Positions 25,658 through 34,753 of a stretch of 64,000 nt of DNA are shown piece by piece. The position numbers and the translations under genes were made by a program. The stretch comes from Cupriavidus pauculus (GTDB taxonomy: Bacteria; Pseudomonadota; Gammaproteobacteria; Burkholderiales; Burkholderiaceae): positions 62,001 to 126,000 of the forward strand of contig NZ_VZOW01000004.1 in the NCBI RefSeq assembly GCF_008801835.1. The letters run 5' to 3'. Within the stretch, counting starts at the first letter, position 1, and each line of letters opens with the position of its first letter. The notes below the pieces were generated by a model. The model worked only from the letters and a program-made list of their open reading frames with translations. It was not told the origin of the DNA and searched no databases.

Positions 25658-26140
25658 CTAAGCCATGACCACGGCGTCGATCTCGATCTCGATCCACGCG
25701 CCGTCGGGGAGGCTCGCCACGCCCAATGCGCTGCGCGCGGGCAATGGTTGCTCCGGGAATGCGATGCGGAGAATTGCCGACGCCGCATCGAGCACTGCCG
25801 GATGATGGCCAAAATCCGGTGCCGCGCGGATGAATCCGCGCACACGGACAATCTGGATCACGTTTGACAGATCGTCATCGCAAGCCATCCGCAGCGCTGC
25901 CAGCGCGTTCAGCATCGACACTTCGGCGGCGCCGCGAGCCGGCTCGACATCGGCCTGGCCGCGGCACTGGCCTGCCATGGCAACGCCTTGCCGCCTGCAG
26001 ACTTGCCCGGCGATCGACACCCAGCGCGATGCGTCCGTATCCACGATGCAATACGGCGCATAGCTGCCGCGCGGACGAGACACCTCGGGCAGCGTGAATC
26101 CTGCTGCGCCAAGCAGAGCCTCGGGAGAAGCGGCCGTCAT
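25658..26140 (-). CDS. RidA/YjgF family protein (Rid)
   Basis: 160 residues, the usual size for a Rid-family protein that hydrolyses enamines/imines to keto-acids or acts on related reactive species. Core motifs seen: DAVLDAASAILRIAFPEQPLPARSALGVASLPDGAWIEIEIDAVV; the RidA-type arginine (VRVRGFIRAAP) is near 105-110 in the expected area. The start ATG at 26140 overlaps the PhzF stop in an ATGA pair, so the gene is translationally coupled and closes the Bug-PhzF-Rid operon. The coupling suggests it processes the PhzF product. Substrate unknown. Confidence 0.87.
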   Translation of the reverse strand: MTAASPEALLGAAGFTLPEVSRPRGSYAPYCIVDTDASRWVSIAGQVCRRQGVAMAGQCRGQADVEPARGAAEVSMLNALAALRMACDDDLSNVIQIVRVRGFIRAAPDFGHHPAVLDAASAILRIAFPEQPLPARSALGVASLPDGAWIEIEIDAVVMA

Positions 26141-27003
26141 GGTTCGCCCCATGCCACCCCGCCACTGAGCCAGCATCCGTCGGGCGCGCCGGAATCGGCA
26201 TGGCGCGGCGCAACGAGGATCTCCGATGGGCAGCCCATGGCATCGCCCTGCCACACCGCCATCGATGCTGCGGTCCGGCCGCGACCGTGCAGTTGGTTAG
26301 TCTGGTTCAGGTATCCCCAAAGCGCCGCCGCGGCGATGCCGGTCGCGGCATCCTCGGGATAGCCTGACGACTTTGGAAACTGCCGTGCATGAACTACGGG
26401 CGTGCCGTCGACCCGGGGTGTGCCGAATGCGTACGGATACAGGCCGGTGGAGCCGATCGACGCGCACAGCGGCGCCATGGTCGAGAAATCCGGTTGCAGG
26501 GCGTCGAGCATCGCCACGGATGGCAGGGCGATGAGCGTCTTCACGCGGCTGGTCGCGGCATTGACGACCGTATGGCTGCCGGCGGGCAAGCCGAGCTGCA
26601 TCGCCACGCGGACCGATGCTGCGGCGTCCAGCTTGGCGGTGCGTACCGCCGGCTGCGAGATCCACACGCGTTGCGATGCTTCATCCCAGTTTGCCAGCAC
26701 GATGCCGCTCAACGTCTCGATGCGCGCCGTCGACGTGGTCCAGCGCCCCCACTGGCGCAGCGCCCAGAGCGTGCCCACCGTGGCATGTCCGCACATTTCC
26801 ATTTCGTGATGCGGCACGAAGAAACGCAGGCGCCAGTCGCAGCCAGCATCGCTCGGCAATACGAAGGCTGATTCGTGGCCATGCGTGGCGGCGACGCGCT
26901 GCATGGCCGCCGCATCCATGCCGCGTGCGTCTGCGACCAGCGGCACCGGGTTGCCGCCTTTCCCATCGCGTACAAAGACGCGAATCAGTTCGACGTTACT
27001 CAC
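26137..27003 (-). CDS. PhzF family isomerase
   Basis: About 288 residues with the PhzF diaminopimelate-epimerase-like fold. Visible motifs: GNPVPLV near the start, GHESAFVLPSDAG (catalytic Glu), MCGHATVGT, and GYPEDAATGIAAAALWGYL. Family members isomerise or epimerise small metabolites; the substrate is not known except in phenazine synthesis, and no other phenazine gene is here. The start is taken as GTG at 27003, with GGAG five bases upstream, overlapping the preceding Bug stop by 8 bases; an in-frame TTG at 27015 is less likely. Coupled to the downstream Rid gene by ATGA. Confidence 0.85.
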   Translation of the reverse strand: MSNVELIRVFVRDGKGGNPVPLVADARGMDAAAMQRVAATHGHESAFVLPSDAGCDWRLRFFVPHHEMEMCGHATVGTLWALRQWGRWTTSTARIETLSGIVLANWDEASQRVWISQPAVRTAKLDAAASVRVAMQLGLPAGSHTVVNAATSRVKTLIALPSVAMLDALQPDFSTMAPLCASIGSTGLYPYAFGTPRVDGTPVVHARQFPKSSGYPEDAATGIAAAALWGYLNQTNQLHGRGRTAASMAVWQGDAMGCPSEILVAPRHADSGAPDGCWLSGGVAWGEP

Positions 27004-27979
27004 CGGTGGCTCCAACCGACTTGGCGATCCTGCCCCAGTACGGGATGTCCTGCTGGACGGCGGCCCGCAGCGCCGCCGGCGTACCGGGGCGAACGGTCAC
27101 CCCCTTGCCGGCGAGATCGTCGGCCACGGCCTTGTCGGCCAGCACCTTGTTCAAGGCCGCATTGAAGCGGTCGACAATCGCCGCGGGGGTTCCCTTTGGA
27201 AATGCGATGCCGTACCACAACTGCTGTTCAAAGCCTGGCACGCCCTGGCTTGCGAACGTCGGTACGTCGGGCAGCAATGGCGTCGCTGCGGTCACAGCGA
27301 TGGCGGCGATCTTGCCGGCTTTGATATATGGCGTGAGTCCCGCCGGATTGTCGAACATGATCTGCACCTGGCCGCCAATCAGATCAGTGTATGCAGGCGC
27401 CGCGCCGCGGTATGGCACGTGGATCATCGGCTCGCCGATGAATTTCTGAAACTGTTCGCCCATCAGGTGCGACACGGTCCCGACGCCAACCGACCCAAAG
27501 GTGTGCGGAGCCCGGTCGGACTTCAAGCGAGCGACGAGCGTACGCGCATCGGGCACTCGCAACGCGTTGTTGACCGCCAGCACGTAAGGCGAAGTGCCGA
27601 TGAAGCCGGCGTATGCAAAGTCCGCTGTCGGGTTGTAGGCCAGCCGGGGATAGAGCGCGACGCTTACCGCGTGGGTGCTCGTGGTGACCACGCCAGCCGT
27701 GTAGCCGTCGGCAACGGCCCGCGCCACGAAGCTGGAGCCGAGCGTGCCGCCTGCGCCGCTGCGGTTGTCGATCACCACCGGTTGTCCGAGTTCGCGCTGC
27801 AGAAGCGGCTGGATCGAGCGCGCCACGAGATCGGTGCCGCCTCCGGCGGGAAACGGCACGACCATCGTGATCGGTTTCTCTGGCCAGCTTCCGGCATGAG
27901 CGGAGACGGAACTTGCGGCGACAACGGCCGCCAGTATTGCGCGCCGTAGGCCGCGCGTCGGATTCGACAGGGGGGACAT
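26996..27979 (-). CDS. Bug/TctC family periplasmic receptor
   Basis: About 327 residues. Signal peptide to SAHAGS (residue about 29), then WPEKPITMVVPFPAGGGTDLVARS, NRSGAGGTLGSS, DGYTAGVVTTS and FPKGTPAAIVDRFN. ATG at 27979 has an AAGGAG eight bases upstream. It is the first gene of the Bug-PhzF-Rid operon; its stop (TAA at 26996-26998) lies within the PhzF start region. As a periplasmic receptor for a carboxylate or small anion it may import the substrate of the two following enzymes. Confidence 0.87.
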   Translation of the reverse strand: MSPLSNPTRGLRRAILAAVVAASSVSAHAGSWPEKPITMVVPFPAGGGTDLVARSIQPLLQRELGQPVVIDNRSGAGGTLGSSFVARAVADGYTAGVVTTSTHAVSVALYPRLAYNPTADFAYAGFIGTSPYVLAVNNALRVPDARTLVARLKSDRAPHTFGSVGVGTVSHLMGEQFQKFIGEPMIHVPYRGAAPAYTDLIGGQVQIMFDNPAGLTPYIKAGKIAAIAVTAATPLLPDVPTFASQGVPGFEQQLWYGIAFPKGTPAAIVDRFNAALNKVLADKAVADDLAGKGVTVRPGTPAALRAAVQQDIPYWGRIAKSVGATGE

Positions 27980-28139
27980 GTGCACTCCTTTCGTTGGAAT
28001 ACACGAAAGTCTAAAAACGGGGCGGCCCTGTCTCAAACCGGAATGCGACGGCGCGCGATCCAAAAAGCGCATGAGTCTTGCCAGAGGGCTGTGGGGAGTT
28101 CCGCCTATGTGCCGCCGGGCGCGGCCAACGCCGATCAAC

Positions 28140-28170
28140 AAAAAAGACGCAGCCGACGTGAGGCGGCTGC
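28140..28170 (-). terminator. Rho-independent terminator for the Mo-hydroxylase/UbiX/COG0523 operon
   Basis: Read on the minus strand: GCAGCCG, 8-base loop, CGGCTGC, then GTC and a run of six T. It lies 49 bases after the COG0523 gene stop and therefore closes the minus-strand operon that begins at 33590. This is one of only two hairpins in the window with a clear T-tract. Confidence 0.75.
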
Positions 28171-28218
28171 GCCGTCAATCACCCGCCAGTATCGTTGGCG
28201 GGGTCCCAGAGCTTTACG

Positions 28219-29319
28219 TCAGGCGGCGATCTGCGCGGGTTGACAGATGCGCAGCAGCGTTTGCAGGCGCGCGCGGTCCAGGTTGCGGCCGATGAAGACG
28301 AATTTGCTTTCGCGCGGCTCGTTGCCCCATGGGTCAGCGCGATGGAAATCCATCAGGCGATGCACGGCCTGCAGCACGTGACGGCATGTGTCGTCCTGCA
28401 CGGCAACGATGCCTTTCATGCGGAATACATCGTCGCCTTGCGCGGCCAGCAGCGCGCGCAGCGCGTGCTCCAGCCGCTCGCGATCGAACGGCGTGTCGAA
28501 CACCAGCGAGACCGATGTCACGGACGGATCGTGCCGATGCGCATGATCGTCGCCGCCGTGTTCGTGATTGCAGGTTTCGTCGCAGATGTGATCGGCGTGG
28601 TGGTGCGCGTCGTGGTCATGATGACCATGATGATGCGCATCGGCCGCGTCATCGGGCAGTTGCGTCGCGCCCGGCGTGAAGCCGCCAATGCCCAGGATGC
28701 GCGACAGGTCCACTTGCGCGTAGTTCGAGCGCAGGATCTGTGCGCCTTCGTTCAGGTGGTGCAGGCGATGCGTCAGCGCGTCGAGCCGCGCCTCGGACAC
28801 CAGATCTGACTTGTTCAGGATGATGCGATCGGCCGCCACGATCTGATCGACCGCCTGGTTGTCGAAGCCGGACAACTGCGGATCGTCCAGATGGGCTTCG
28901 ATATGCACGGCGTCGACCAGCGTCAGGATGCCGTCGAGCGTCACCTGTTTGGCCACGTCGTTGTCCATGAAGAATGTGGCGGCTACCGGCGTGGGATCGG
29001 CCAGCCCGCTGGTCTCCACGAGGATATGGTCGAAACGTTCAGGCCGTTCCAGCAGCTTCTGCAGGATGCGCACCAGATCGGTCCGCACATCCACCACACA
29101 GCAGATGCAGCCGTTGGTCATCTGGTAGATCTCCTCGTCCGAGGTCATCACCAGGTCCGAATCGACATCGACTTCGCCAAACTCGTTCTCGATCACGGCG
29201 ATGCGGTGGCCGTGCTTCTGCGTGAGGATGTGGTTCAGCAGCGTGGTCTTTCCTGCACCCAAAAAGCCGGTCAGGATGGTGACGGGTACGGGTGGCAGGT
29301 TGCGTTGGACTTCGGTCAT
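28219..29319 (-). CDS. COG0523/CobW-family metallochaperone GTPase
   Basis: 366 residues of the zinc/metal chaperone GTPase family. P-loop GFLGAGKTTL (18-27), the metal site GCICC (CxCC) near 70, SGLADP and NKSD follow. Residues about 225-265 are a His-rich stretch (HHHGHHDHDAHHHAD, then HICDETCNHEHGGDDHAHRHD), consistent with metal storage or sensing. The C-terminal CobW_C domain ends the protein. The start ATG at 29319 overlaps the upstream ubiX-like stop (ATGA). It is unusual to find this chaperone as the last gene of a molybdenum-hydroxylase operon; it may supply metal to the pathway's amidohydrolase or other metalloenzyme. Confidence 0.88.
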   Translation of the reverse strand: MTEVQRNLPPVPVTILTGFLGAGKTTLLNHILTQKHGHRIAVIENEFGEVDVDSDLVMTSDEEIYQMTNGCICCVVDVRTDLVRILQKLLERPERFDHILVETSGLADPTPVAATFFMDNDVAKQVTLDGILTLVDAVHIEAHLDDPQLSGFDNQAVDQIVAADRIILNKSDLVSEARLDALTHRLHHLNEGAQILRSNYAQVDLSRILGIGGFTPGATQLPDDAADAHHHGHHDHDAHHHADHICDETCNHEHGGDDHAHRHDPSVTSVSLVFDTPFDRERLEHALRALLAAQGDDVFRMKGIVAVQDDTCRHVLQAVHRLMDFHRADPWGNEPRESKFVFIGRNLDRARLQTLLRICQPAQIAA

Positions 29320-29942
29320 GGTGTCTCCCGGGTGATGACATCGGTATTGACTGCGGCAAGCGTTGTGCGCATCCCGGCCCAGCGCGAGACCAGGCCGGTG
29401 TGCGGCACGTCGAACAGATCGAGCACGCGCCCGACCGTGTGATTGACGATCTCGTCGACGCTTTGCGGATGGGTGTAGAACGCGGGCATCGGCGGCATGA
29501 CGATGGCGCCCATCTCGGTCACCGTGGTCATGTTGCGCAGATGCACCAGATGCAGCGGTGTCTCGCGCGCCAGCAGCACCAGCCGCCGGCGCTCCTTGAG
29601 CATCACGTCGGCGGTGCGCGTGATCAGGTTGTCGGCCACGCCGGTGGCGACGGCGGCCAGCGTGCGCATCGAACACGGCGCGATCACCATGCCGTCGCAG
29701 CGGAACGACCCGCTCGCAACGGCGGCGCCGATGTCGCGCACGTTGTGCACCACGTCGGCCAATGCTTCCAGTTGCGGACGCTGCATGCCCAGCTCGTGAT
29801 GCACGGTGAGCCATCCGGAAGGCGAACAGATCAGATGGGTTTGCCACTCCGGCGCCGCCTGCATGGCCTGCAGCAGGCGCACGCCGTATGCCGCGCCGCT
29901 GGCGCCGGTGACGGCCACCACGAGCCTGCGCGGGGCGTTCAT
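29316..29942 (-). CDS. ubiX: UbiX/Pad1-type flavin prenyltransferase
   Basis: About 208 residues. Makes prenylated FMN, the cofactor of UbiD-family decarboxylases. N-terminal Rossmann-like loop VAVTGASGAAYGVRLL (residues 8-23), the FMN contact IAPCSMRTLAAVATGVADNLITRTADV, and RRRLVLLARETPLHLVHLRNM are all characteristic. The ATG at 29942 overlaps the upstream Mo-subunit stop and the stop overlaps the COG0523 start. A UbiD-type gene lies at 36365-37789 in the same catabolic block, so the pair can function together. The family assignment is firm; whether it is also the respiratory UbiX of this organism cannot be told. Confidence 0.9.
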   Translation of the reverse strand: MNAPRRLVVAVTGASGAAYGVRLLQAMQAAPEWQTHLICSPSGWLTVHHELGMQRPQLEALADVVHNVRDIGAAVASGSFRCDGMVIAPCSMRTLAAVATGVADNLITRTADVMLKERRRLVLLARETPLHLVHLRNMTTVTEMGAIVMPPMPAFYTHPQSVDEIVNHTVGRVLDLFDVPHTGLVSRWAGMRTTLAAVNTDVITRETP

Positions 29943-32220
29943 GCGCGGGTCTCCGCGGCGCGTTTTTCGGCCAGCGCCTGCAGCACCTGTTCCGGCTTGA
30001 TCGGATAGTGGCGGAAACGCACGCCGATGGCGTCGAATACGGCGTTCGCGATGGCCGGCCCGATCGCCACGATCGGATCTTCGCCGACGCCCTTCGCGCC
30101 GAACGGACCGCCCGGGTCCGGCGCAGCTTCCAGCAGTACGGTGTGGATCTCGGGCATGTCCATCGCCAGCGGCATCTTGTAGTCGACGAAGTTGGCGTTC
30201 AGCGATCGCCCGGTCTTCATGTCGATCTGGTAGTCCTCGTAAAGCGTGTGGCCGATGCCCTGCTGGATGCCGCCTTCGATCTGCCCGGCCGCGGCCACCG
30301 GGTGGATCACCTTGCCGATATCGTGTACCGGCACCACCTGCTTGACCGTGATGAAGCCCGTCTCGGTATCGACCTCGACCTCCACGAAATGCGCGGCGAA
30401 CGAATACGACTTGGTCGGGTGATAGGTTGCCGTGCCCACCAGTTGCGCGGCGGGCAGTCCCTTGCGCGGCATCACGGCCTCGCGCACGGTCATGGTGGGC
30501 CCGATGCGGTCGCGCACGGCGATCACGCCGTTGGCAACTTCCAGCTGGTCGGGCTCGGCCTCCATCTGGCGCGCGGCGCGTGCCAGCAACTGCTGCTTGA
30601 TTTGCGCGGCGGCCATCTGCGCGGCGCGTCCCACCATGTAGGTGGTGTGGCTGGCAAAGGCGCCGATATCCCACGGCACCACATCGGTATCGCCATGCAC
30701 AACGCTGACCGATTCGAACGGGATCGCCAGTTCCTCGGCGACGATCTGCGCCAGCGCGGTATGTGCGCCGGTGCCCAGGCCCGCCGCGCCGGTCAGCAGC
30801 ACCACGGTGCCGTCTTCATTCATCTTGACGATGGCGTTGCCCTGCTCCTTGATGCCCGGATAGGCGCTGCTGCCGTGCATTTCGCAGCCGATGCCCCAGC
30901 CGCGGCGGATCACGCCATGCTGGGCGCGCGTCTGGGCGCGGCGCGCGTGCCAGTCCACCACTTCCATGCCCTTGGCAATGCACGCCTCGAGGCCGCGCCC
31001 GATCAGCGGATGATTCGACGGCGCGATATCGCCTTCGCGCACCGCGTTGCGCAGCTTCAGCTCGGCCGGATCGAGGCCCAGATGATGGGCCGCCTCGTCC
31101 ATCTGGATATCGAGCGCGTAGTAGGTCTGCACCACGCCGTAGCCGCGAAACGCGCCCGCGATCGGGCTATTGGTGTAGACGCAGCGACCTTCCAGCCGCA
31201 CGTTTTCGCAGCGATAGAGCGATACCATCGCCGCGGTGCCGACATTGGTGACACCGGGCCCGTGCGATCCGTAGGCGCCGGAATTGAACACCACCTTCGC
31301 TTCGCGCGCGGTGATGGTGCCGTCGTTGCGGAATCCCTGGCGCAGCCAGATGCGTGCGGGGTGGCGCGTGCGTCCGCCGAGGAAAGTTTCCTCGCGCGTG
31401 TATTCCATGCGCACCGGGCGATGGGTTTCGCGTGCCAGCAGCGCGCACAGGAATTCACCTTGAAACAGGTCCTGCTTGGCGCCGAAGCCGCCGCCCATGT
31501 GGTCCACCAGCACGCGCACCTTGTGCAGCGGCAGCCCGAGCACTTCGGCCATGATGCCGCGCACCATGAACGCCGTCTGCGTCGAGATCCAGACCGTCAG
31601 GTTGCCGTTGCCGTCCCATTTGCAGGTCAGCACGTTCGGTTCCATGTAGGCCGGCGTGGGGCGACCGCCTTCGTAGATGCCTTCGAGAATGAAGTCGGCT
31701 TCTGCAAAACCGCGGTCAATGTCGCCGCGTTCCACCACCACGGGGGGGAGCACAAGATTGCCACCCGGCTCGCGGTCGTGGATCGGCACGGCGCCGGGCG
31801 CGGCGGCGTCCTCCACGGTGAGCATCGCGGGCAGCGGCTCGTATTCGACTTCGATCAGCTCGATGGCGCGCGCGGCGATTTCCTCGCTGACGGCAGCCAC
31901 CGCAGCCACGCCTTCGCCCCAATAACGCACCTTGTCGTCGAGGAAGTACTGGTCGCAGGTGACGGAGGCCGAGCGCGGATGGGGCGATCCCGCGTGCAGC
32001 ACGCGCGGCACGTTTTCATGCGTGAGGATCGCCTTCACGCCCGGCAGCGCCAGCGCAGCCGCGGTGTCGATGCGACGAATGCGGGCATGCGCGACATTGC
32101 AGCGCTTGAGCCTGGCGTGCAGCAGGCCCGCCATCGGCATGTCGGCGACGTACTTGGCGTTGCCGGTGACCTTGTCCAGCAGGTCGGTGCGCTTGACGCT
32201 GTGTCCGATCACGGCGTGGG

Positions 32221-32224
<4 letters not shown>
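29939..32224 (-). CDS. Molybdenum hydroxylase large subunit (xanthine oxidase family)
   Basis: 761 residues, MoCo-binding subunit of a xanthine-dehydrogenase-like hydroxylase that inserts water-derived oxygen at an electrophilic ring carbon. Family signatures: GGGFGAKQD (MoCo loop), AFRGYG (position of AFRGFG), GAGLGTGAHT, and the catalytic Glu in GVGEDPIVAIGPAIANA. The CO-dehydrogenase-specific active-site Cys is absent, so it is a hydroxylase type. Start ATG at 32224 overlaps the small subunit stop by four bases. With the 2Fe-2S and FAD subunits upstream it forms a complete enzyme. Substrate likely an aromatic or N-heteroaromatic ring, inferred from neighbours. Confidence 0.9.
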
Positions 32225-32729
<505 letters not shown>

Positions 32730-32730
<1 letters not shown>

Positions 32731-33590
32731 CACAGTGTCTCCAGGGCTTGGGCAATGGCGCGGCGTGTCAGCACGCTCACCATTTCGCGGCGATAGGCGG
32801 CGCTGGCGCGCACGTCGCTGATCGGACGCGCGTCTTCCATCGCGGCGTGGGCCGCCTGGAGGACTAGCGCCTCGCTGATCGGCCGGTCGCGCAGCAGCGC
32901 TTCGGCGTGGGTGGCGCGGATCGGCGTCGGCCCTACGGCGGCCAGTACGATGCCGACATCGGTGCAGTGGCCGCGTTCGACCGTGATCGATACGGCAACA
33001 CCCACCGTTGCCAGCTCCATCTGCACGCGGCGTCCGTGCTTGATATAGGCCTTGCCCGTATGGGGCGCCGGCGCTGGGATGGTGATACGCGACACGAGTT
33101 CGTCGGGCTCCAGCGCGGTCTTGCCGGCGCCGGTGACGAAGTCTTCCACACGCATGGCGCGCGACCCCTGCAAGCCGTACAGATGCACCGACGCGCGATC
33201 GGCGATCAGCGGCGCAAGCGAATCGGCCGACGGCGACGCGCGGCACACGTTGCCCACCACCGTGGCGCGGTTGCGCACCTGTATCGACGCGAAGTCGGTG
33301 ACTGCGCGCGCCAGTCCCGCGTAATGGCGGCGTACCGCGTACGACGTTTCCACCTCGCGCGTGGTCACCAGCGCACCGATGCGCAGGCCGTCGGTGGGAT
33401 CGAACGCCAGCACGTTCATGCCCGGGATTTTCTTGATGTTGATGACGTGCGCGGGCTGCCGGTGCGATTCCTTGATCTGCACGAGCAGGTCGGTGCCGCC
33501 CGCCAGCACGCTGGCCCGACCGCCGCAACGGTGCAGCAGCGCGGATGCCTCTGCAAGCGTGGCGGGTTCGAGATATTCAAACGCTCTCAT
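32730..33590 (-). CDS. Molybdenum hydroxylase FAD-binding subunit
   Basis: 286 residues with the FAD-binding pattern AGGTDLLVQIK (residues 31-40), then IQVRNRATVVGNVCRASPSADSLAPL and the C-terminal CO_deh_flav_C domain ending AYRREMVSVLTRR. Transfers electrons from the Fe-S clusters to NAD+ or a quinone. ATG at 33590 with AGGAG upstream; first gene of the overlapping operon 33590-28219 and divergent from the LysR gene, 171 bases away. LysR control is inferred. Confidence 0.9.
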
Positions 33591-33677
33591 CGTCGCTCCT
33601 GTGTGGATGCTTGCGGCCCGTGCGCGCCATGCGTTTGCCGCTGACCGTGAAAGCATGATGGTTGCCACACCATCATC

Positions 33678-33702
33678 GGTAAATACCCATAACCGGATTT
33701 AT
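33678..33702. promoter_or_regulatory. Candidate LysR site between the LysR gene and the Mo-hydroxylase operon
   Basis: Adjacent short palindromes GGTAAATACC (33678-33687) and ATAA-N6-TTAT (33689-33702) lie in the 171-base divergent region, in an AT-rich patch. The symmetric A/T arms fit the T-N11-A style used by LysR proteins. Assignment rests on position only. Confidence 0.35.
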
Positions 33703-33761
33703 TGATCGTGTTACCCTCTGAATCGACTGCCATGACCCCCACAACAGAGCAGGCGAGAGAC

Positions 33762-34679
33762 ATGCCCACCATCAGCAACATGAACGTTTCGCTGCGGCAA
33801 TTACGCGCGTTTATCGCCGTGGCCGAAGAGCGTCACTTCACGCGCGCAGCGGAGAAATTGAGCCTTTCGCAGTCTTCCGTCAGCGCCCTGATTCACGAAC
33901 TCGAAAGCAATCTCGGACTCAAGCTGTTCGATCGCCATACGCGGCTGATGCAAATCACGCAGGCCGGCGCGGAACTGCTGCCGATGGTCAAGAAGGCGGT
34001 GGCCGATATCGACAGCGTGCTGGACAGCTCCGCGGAATTGCGCACGCTGGGGCGCGGGCGCGTGTCGATTGCCGCATCTTCGATCCAGGCCGCGCTGATG
34101 CTGCCGCGTTTCATCCGTGAGTTCTGCGTCGGCCATCCGGGCGTCAAGGTGGACCTGCACGATGTGGCCGAGGATGAAGTGCCGCGCATGGTCAGCGCTG
34201 GCGAGGTCGATTTCGGTATCGGCACGATTCCCGAGGGTCAGCCCGACCTGGCCGCGCATCGGCTGTCGTCGGATGCATTCGTGATCGTCATGCCGCCCAG
34301 CCATCCGCTGGCGCGCCGGCGCGATCTCACCTGGGAAGACGTGGCCCGCCTGCCCGTGATCGGTCCGCACCGCGGCAATCCGATCCGCGATTGCCTGGAC
34401 GCCGCGCTGGCCGCACGCGGCATCACGCTGGCGCGCGTGCACGAGGTGTTCCTGCCGCTGACGATGGTCGGCATGGTCGACGCCGGACTGGGGATCGCGG
34501 TGATGAGCACGGCGGTCACGCGGCTGACGTCGGCGCTGGGGCTGATCACGGTGATGCCGCAGGATCCGGTGATTCACCGCGAGATTTCATTGCTCACACA
34601 TGCGGACCGGTCGCTATCGCCGCCTGCGCAATCGTTCCGCGACCTGCTGATGCGCCATCGCAGCGATCTGGCGAAGTAG
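33762..34679 (+). CDS. LysR family transcriptional regulator
   Basis: About 305 residues. HTH in residues 5-65 (RQLRAFIAVAEERHFTRAAEKLSLSQSSVSALIHELESNLG, in parts), then the substrate-binding domain with IAVMSTAVT near 245. The ATG at 33762 has AGGCGAGAG just upstream; an earlier ATG at 33732 would give a longer N-terminus without precedent. It is divergent from the Mo-hydroxylase operon and converges with the NCS2 permease, so it lies at the centre of the catabolic block and probably senses its substrate or an intermediate. Confidence 0.9.
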   Translation: MPTISNMNVSLRQLRAFIAVAEERHFTRAAEKLSLSQSSVSALIHELESNLGLKLFDRHTRLMQITQAGAELLPMVKKAVADIDSVLDSSAELRTLGRGRVSIAASSIQAALMLPRFIREFCVGHPGVKVDLHDVAEDEVPRMVSAGEVDFGIGTIPEGQPDLAAHRLSSDAFVIVMPPSHPLARRRDLTWEDVARLPVIGPHRGNPIRDCLDAALAARGITLARVHEVFLPLTMVGMVDAGLGIAVMSTAVTRLTSALGLITVMPQDPVIHREISLLTHADRSLSPPAQSFRDLLMRHRSDLAK

Positions 34680-34688
34680 GCGCCGCGC

Positions 34689-34730
34689 GACGCTGCAAGC
34701 CCGGGGCATCGTCCCCGGCATGCAGGCGTC
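34689..34730. terminator. Hairpin between convergent LysR and NCS2 genes
   Basis: GACGC at 34689-34693 pairs with GCGTC at 34726-34730, and TGCA, GCC and GGGG continue the stem inward to CCCC with single-base bulges. It lies 9 bases after the LysR stop and 23 bases from the permease stop. No T-run. Confidence 0.4.
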
Positions 34731-34753
34731 ACGCAGCGGCGACGCCGGCGCGT

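Noticed and set aside
28140-28170. Riboswitch-like element downstream of the COG0523 gene
   Set aside because: The stem with a T-run on the minus strand is a plain intrinsic terminator.
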